Assembly: GCA_015852425.1 (NCBI GenBank)
Contig: JAAAIG010000112.1
Location: 1,579-64,023 of the forward strand
Length of the DNA: 62,445 bases
Direction of reading: 5' to 3'
Source of the DNA: Gryganskiella cystojenkinii
Lineage: Eukaryota; Mortierellomycota; Mortierellomycetes; Mortierellales; Mortierellaceae
Shown in pieces: positions 58,687-62,445 of this stretch. Under the pieces are notes generated by a model. That model did not search any database and was not told the DNA's origin. It saw only the letters and a program-made list of their open reading frames with translations. Numbering within the stretch: position 1 is the first letter of the stretch; each line of letters begins with the position of its first letter. Both the position numbers and the translations under genes were made by a program.

Positions 58687-61600
58687 TTATCGACCCAGTT
58701 CTTCAATTCTGGCGGCGATGGTACCACCGACCAACGCGATGATTTCAGGCTTGTCCATGTCCAAGTGCGAGCACGCGACATCATGCACCTCAATCGATCC
58801 GAGAATGTGGGGTTTCCAGCTATCCGGGTCAACTAAAGGCACGTCCTCGTTCGTTGGGACTAAGGCTCTGAAGAAGAGAATGTCCCCGCTATAGACTCCA
58901 GGAGTAAAGCGTCTAGCCAGCTTACTATTGTTGAGGATTACTGGCTTCGACCTTTCCAAAAGCCTCCAGCCATAGTCCGTTGAATCCTTTCCACCGAATC
59001 GCGTCAGCTGTTCAACATACTGGGTAGTATCTTGCTCTTCAGCAAAGATTGAATAGTCCCCTGTAGAATCCATGATTGCCAGCAAAAGCACCTTCTCGCC
59101 TCGTCTCTCGAGCTCCACGGCCATGTTCTGAGCAACAGTACCGCCAAAGGAATAGCCAAGGAGGTGATATGGCCCATGAGGCTGAATCTTTTGAATATGG
59201 TCTAGGTAACTCAGAGTCATTTCCTCCACAGACCCTGCAAGAGGTGTCTTTCCATCCAATCCGCTGGCCTGCAGTCCGTACAACTGTTGCTCTGAATGCA
59301 AATGCTTGGCCAAGCCCATGTAGAGCCAGCTCAAACCGAGTCCAGGATGGATACAGAACAGTGGGGACCGGCTTCCCTGGGTCTTGAGCGGAAGTAGCAT
59401 GCTGAATTCATCATCTTGAAAGTCGGCACCCTTGAGCAAGACCTGCGCCATTTCGGCAAGCGTGGGGGCCGTAAAGAGCGTCCGCAGCTTCAGTTCCACT
59501 CCCAGACGAGATCGGACGTGGCTGATCATTCGCATAGCCAGAAGGGAATGTCCACCAAGCATGAAAAAGTTATCGTGGCGACCAACTTTCTCTATCTTGA
59601 GCAAGTCAGTCCAGATCTCACCCAATGCAACCTCCGTGTCGCCTTGAGGAGCGACATAACCACTGGTGGCGAATGAGTCGCTCTCGGGCTCTGGAAGAGC
59701 ACGACGATCAATTTTTCCATTGTTTGTCAATGGGAAAGCATCCAACTGAACAAATGCTGAGGGGACCATGTACTCGGGTAAAGTGGCCCCAATATACTCG
59801 CGCAATTGACGAGCCAACTGCTCATCGGTATTGGTAACAATGTAGGCAACCAATCGCTTTTCGCCCCCGTTACCCACCGCAACGACAATAGCATCTTTAA
59901 CCAGTTTGTGATCTGAAAGACGCACAGCGATTTCGCCAAGCTCAATTCGGAACCCGCGGATCTTGATCTGATCGTCATTACGGCCCATAAACACAAGGTT
60001 ACCGTCAGGGAGGTAACGGACCAAATCGCCAGTCTTGTACATGCGAGCACCAGGCACGTTACTGAAAGGTTCAGGAAGGAATCGCTCGGTACTGAGGTCT
60101 GGACGGTTGAGATAGCCAACAGCAACACCAGGTCCACCGATGTACAGCTCACCAATAACACCGACGGGAACAGGTTTGCGATGCTTATCCAGTACATACA
60201 CTTGCGTGTTGCCGATAGGTCGTCCAATCGGCAGGCGCTCAAGCTGGTTGACGGTACTGGAAGCCATAAACGTTGTCGCGGTCATCGTTGTTTCGGTTGG
60301 GCCGTAAGTATGCAGCAAACGAACTGGCCCATCATAACGAAGAACTTCAGAGAAAGCCTCGATTGATCCTTGCTCGCCTCCGCTTCGGAGGCACTTCAGT
60401 TTCGACAACGTTTCTGCAATGACAAAGGCATACTGGTGGAAGATGGCAATGGTCATGTAAAGGAACGTCACATGATGATCGACGAGATCCTGCTCGAGCC
60501 GGAGTGGATCCAAGAAAGTGTCCCTGTCGATAATAACAATGCGGGCTCCATTCGCTAAAGGCGCCCAGACTTCAAAGACACTTGGATCGAAGGATGGGTT
60601 CGTTGCGAATGCCACCACATCTTCAGGGTGAACGTCTGCAAATCCGTTATTCATAAGCAAACGTGCGATGCCTCGATGGGATACCATGACGCCTTTAGGG
60701 ACACCGGTAGATCCGGATGTGTACATGACATAGGCGGTGTCAAGACTGGAGCCTGAGCTGTGCAGATAACTCTTTGCTTCATCTGGAAATATCAAAAATA
60801 AAATACAGTCAGTGAAAGATTCTTGTCATTATGTTGACCTCAAAGCTCTGTACGATTTGTAAGCTCCGCTTCTCGATACTACTACATACCTTGCAAATTT
60901 TCGATATCATCCTCATTGCCACCAAGGCGAAGAAGGGGAGCATGAATCTGGTCGGGGACATGCGTCTCGTCGCTAGTGATCAGTAACTTGGCCGCACTGT
61001 CCGAAGCAATGTAGGCTTGTCGTTCAACTGGTGCTTTGGGATCGATTGGCACATATGCACCGCCCACTTTGAGGATTGCAAGCTGGGCAATAATCAGCTC
61101 GAACGATCGCTCCATGAGGATCGCCACGTTGTCGCCTGGCTTGACCCCCAAATCAACGAGCTTCTGGGCAAGCTGATTGGCGCGAATATTCAACGTGCTG
61201 TAAGTCATCGAGCGATCGTCGTGCACGACAGCTACAGCCTGTGGAGCCTTCTCCACTTGTTCCTCAAACAGATGGTGCACACATCGGTCACTGTGGTAAG
61301 GAGCGTCGGTGTTGTTCCAGGAATGAACAACCAAGTTGTATTCCTCTGCAGGCAAGACACCAAGAGCATGAACGGGAGTCTCTGGAGCGTGCTCCAATGC
61401 CTTGGCTAGATTATGCAAGGCCCGTTGCATGTATCCACAGATCTTCGACGGATCGTAGGGCTGAATAACTTTTGACGTCAAACCGAGAGAAGTTCCATAG
61501 TCATCAATGGATATGACGAATGGATAGTTGGTGCGCTCATGAAATTGAAGATGCTCAATTCCTGTGTCAGCACTCATCTCTACCTGACCTTGTTCGTGAC

Positions 61601-62445
61601 GGTAGTTCAATAGAGCGCCAAAGAGTGGCATGCCAGAAGGCACACCACTGCATCTCTGGGCTACAGCCAGTGAAGCATGCTCGTGATCTAAGAGTGCGGC
61701 CAAGTCTGACTGAACTCGTCGTACCGTGTTCACAACATTGCTGTCCTCCACATCAACTCGGAATGGCAACGTGTTGATGTACGGTCCCAGCGCACGGCCC
61801 GAACCTGCGCCTCCCTGCATTCGTCCGAAAAGCACTGTGCCAAACACAACTTCAGTCTCACCGCTGGTGGCACCAACGACCACTGCACATGCAAGATGGC
61901 ACAGGGAGGCGAGTGTGACTCCAAAACGCTGAGCCAGAACACGGAGCTTGTCGTTGAGGTCTTGGGACAACACTTGGTATGATTCAGTGACACTCTCTCC
62001 CTCACGGTGAACATCAGACAATCCATAGGGCAACGAAGGATTGTCGATATCCCCAAGCATCTTGCGGAAGAATACCTCGTGCTCTTCCACACTCATGCCA
62101 AGACGAGTTTGTGCGATAAGATTGCGGAATGGCAGTGGAACTTGTTGACTAACATCTTGACCAGCCATAATAGCCTCAGTCTCCGCTCTCATGAGAGTGA
62201 AGGTGATGTTGTCGTCAATGAGGTGATGGAGTAACTGAATCAAGATCCATCGACCATCTTTATCTTGAGCGTACGCAAACCGAGTCAAAGGTGCAGAATT
62301 CAAATCTATACAACGCTTGCGAGCATCGTATAACTCCATAAGCTGGTCAACAATGGGTCCATCGACTGGATCCAAAGAGTGTTCTACCGTGGAAAAGGTG
62401 GCCTGGCGCAACACAACTTGAGCTGGTGTCGACAAATTCGTCCAT
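58687..62445 (-). CDS. Non-ribosomal peptide synthetase, terminal C-A-T-TE module (5' end outside window)
   Basis: Exons on the minus strand are 60782-58687 (last) and from 60890 past the right edge. The visible 1200 or so residues read, in order: condensation domain with HHLIDD (the usual final Gly of HHxxxDG is Asn here) and [12 protein letters not shown]; adenylation domain with LTYSTLN-like start ([14 protein letters not shown]), [43 protein letters not shown] and [11 protein letters not shown]; carrier domain with LGGHSLLAM (Ser as the phosphopantetheine site); thioesterase with GYSFGG nucleophile and a C-terminal CSH His. This is a chain-terminating module that loads one amino acid, condenses it and releases the peptide by hydrolysis or cyclisation. 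Domain wording is bacterial in style. One GT-AG intron (60783-60889) lies just before the A3 motif. Product unknown. Confidence 0.93.

Noticed and set aside
1..62445. Frequent GTTAAC sites in spacers as a regulatory motif
   Set aside because: The number seen is about what a six-base site should give by chance over 62 kb, and it also occurs inside coding exons.

Overview
The window reads as nuclear DNA of an early-diverging filamentous fungus, most likely Mortierellomycotina (Mortierellaceae-like). This is inference from the gene content: short GT-AG introns of about 80-170 bp, fungal housekeeping genes (MCM10, MMS19, POM152, a leukotriene A4 hydrolase/aminopeptidase), a betaine-lipid synthase of the BtaA type, and a bacterial-looking non-ribosomal peptide synthetase (NRPS) like those known from Mortierella alpina. 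Gene models were built by hand from reading frames, splice junctions and conserved motifs. Nearly every model closes in frame with canonical GT-AG introns. The exceptions are POM152, which needs a one-base frameshift, and the NRPS, which runs off the right edge.

Layout, left to right. 1-15 kb: cytochrome P450 (+), UbiA-family membrane prenyltransferase (-), ABCG half-transporter (+) and a very large multidomain enzyme (-) that fuses an OleC/acyl-CoA-synthetase-like adenylating domain to a rifampicin-phosphotransferase/PEP-synthase-like dikinase. These four are contiguous and look like a possible metabolic cluster. 15-19.7 kb: a gene desert. 19.7-24.8 kb: MCM10 (-) and a GNAT/YghO-like protein (-). 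26-29.5 kb: a stand-alone BtaA homologue (+) convergent with an APH/choline-kinase-like protein (-). 32-38.5 kb: metallo-beta-lactamase-fold hydrolase (-) divergent from the 16-exon MMS19 gene (+). 39-45 kb: a 1895-residue MOV10/UPF1-like SF1 helicase (-) with a long Q/N/S-rich N-terminal region. 46-50.8 kb: POM152 nucleoporin (+), preceded by a 10-N assembly gap. 51.6-53.8 kb: a tandem array of about 17 copies of a roughly 131-bp unit. 56-58.1 kb: LTA4H-type zinc aminopeptidase (-). 58.7 kb to the right edge: the C-A-T-TE terminal module of an NRPS (-), with a degraded copy of a piece of the aminopeptidase first exon just beyond its 3' end.

How the genes fit together. MCM10 (replication), MMS19 (cytosolic Fe-S delivery to DNA enzymes), POM152 (nuclear pore) and the helicase (RNA metabolism) are ordinary housekeeping functions with no operon logic. 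The accessory interest is in the left-hand P450/UbiA/ABCG/fusion-enzyme group, the betaine-lipid gene beside a choline-kinase-like gene, the satellite-like array, and the NRPS with its duplicated scar. Most genes have a sense-strand pyrimidine-rich leader just upstream of the chosen ATG, which helped choose starts. No tRNA, rRNA, CRISPR array or intact transposon was recognised.
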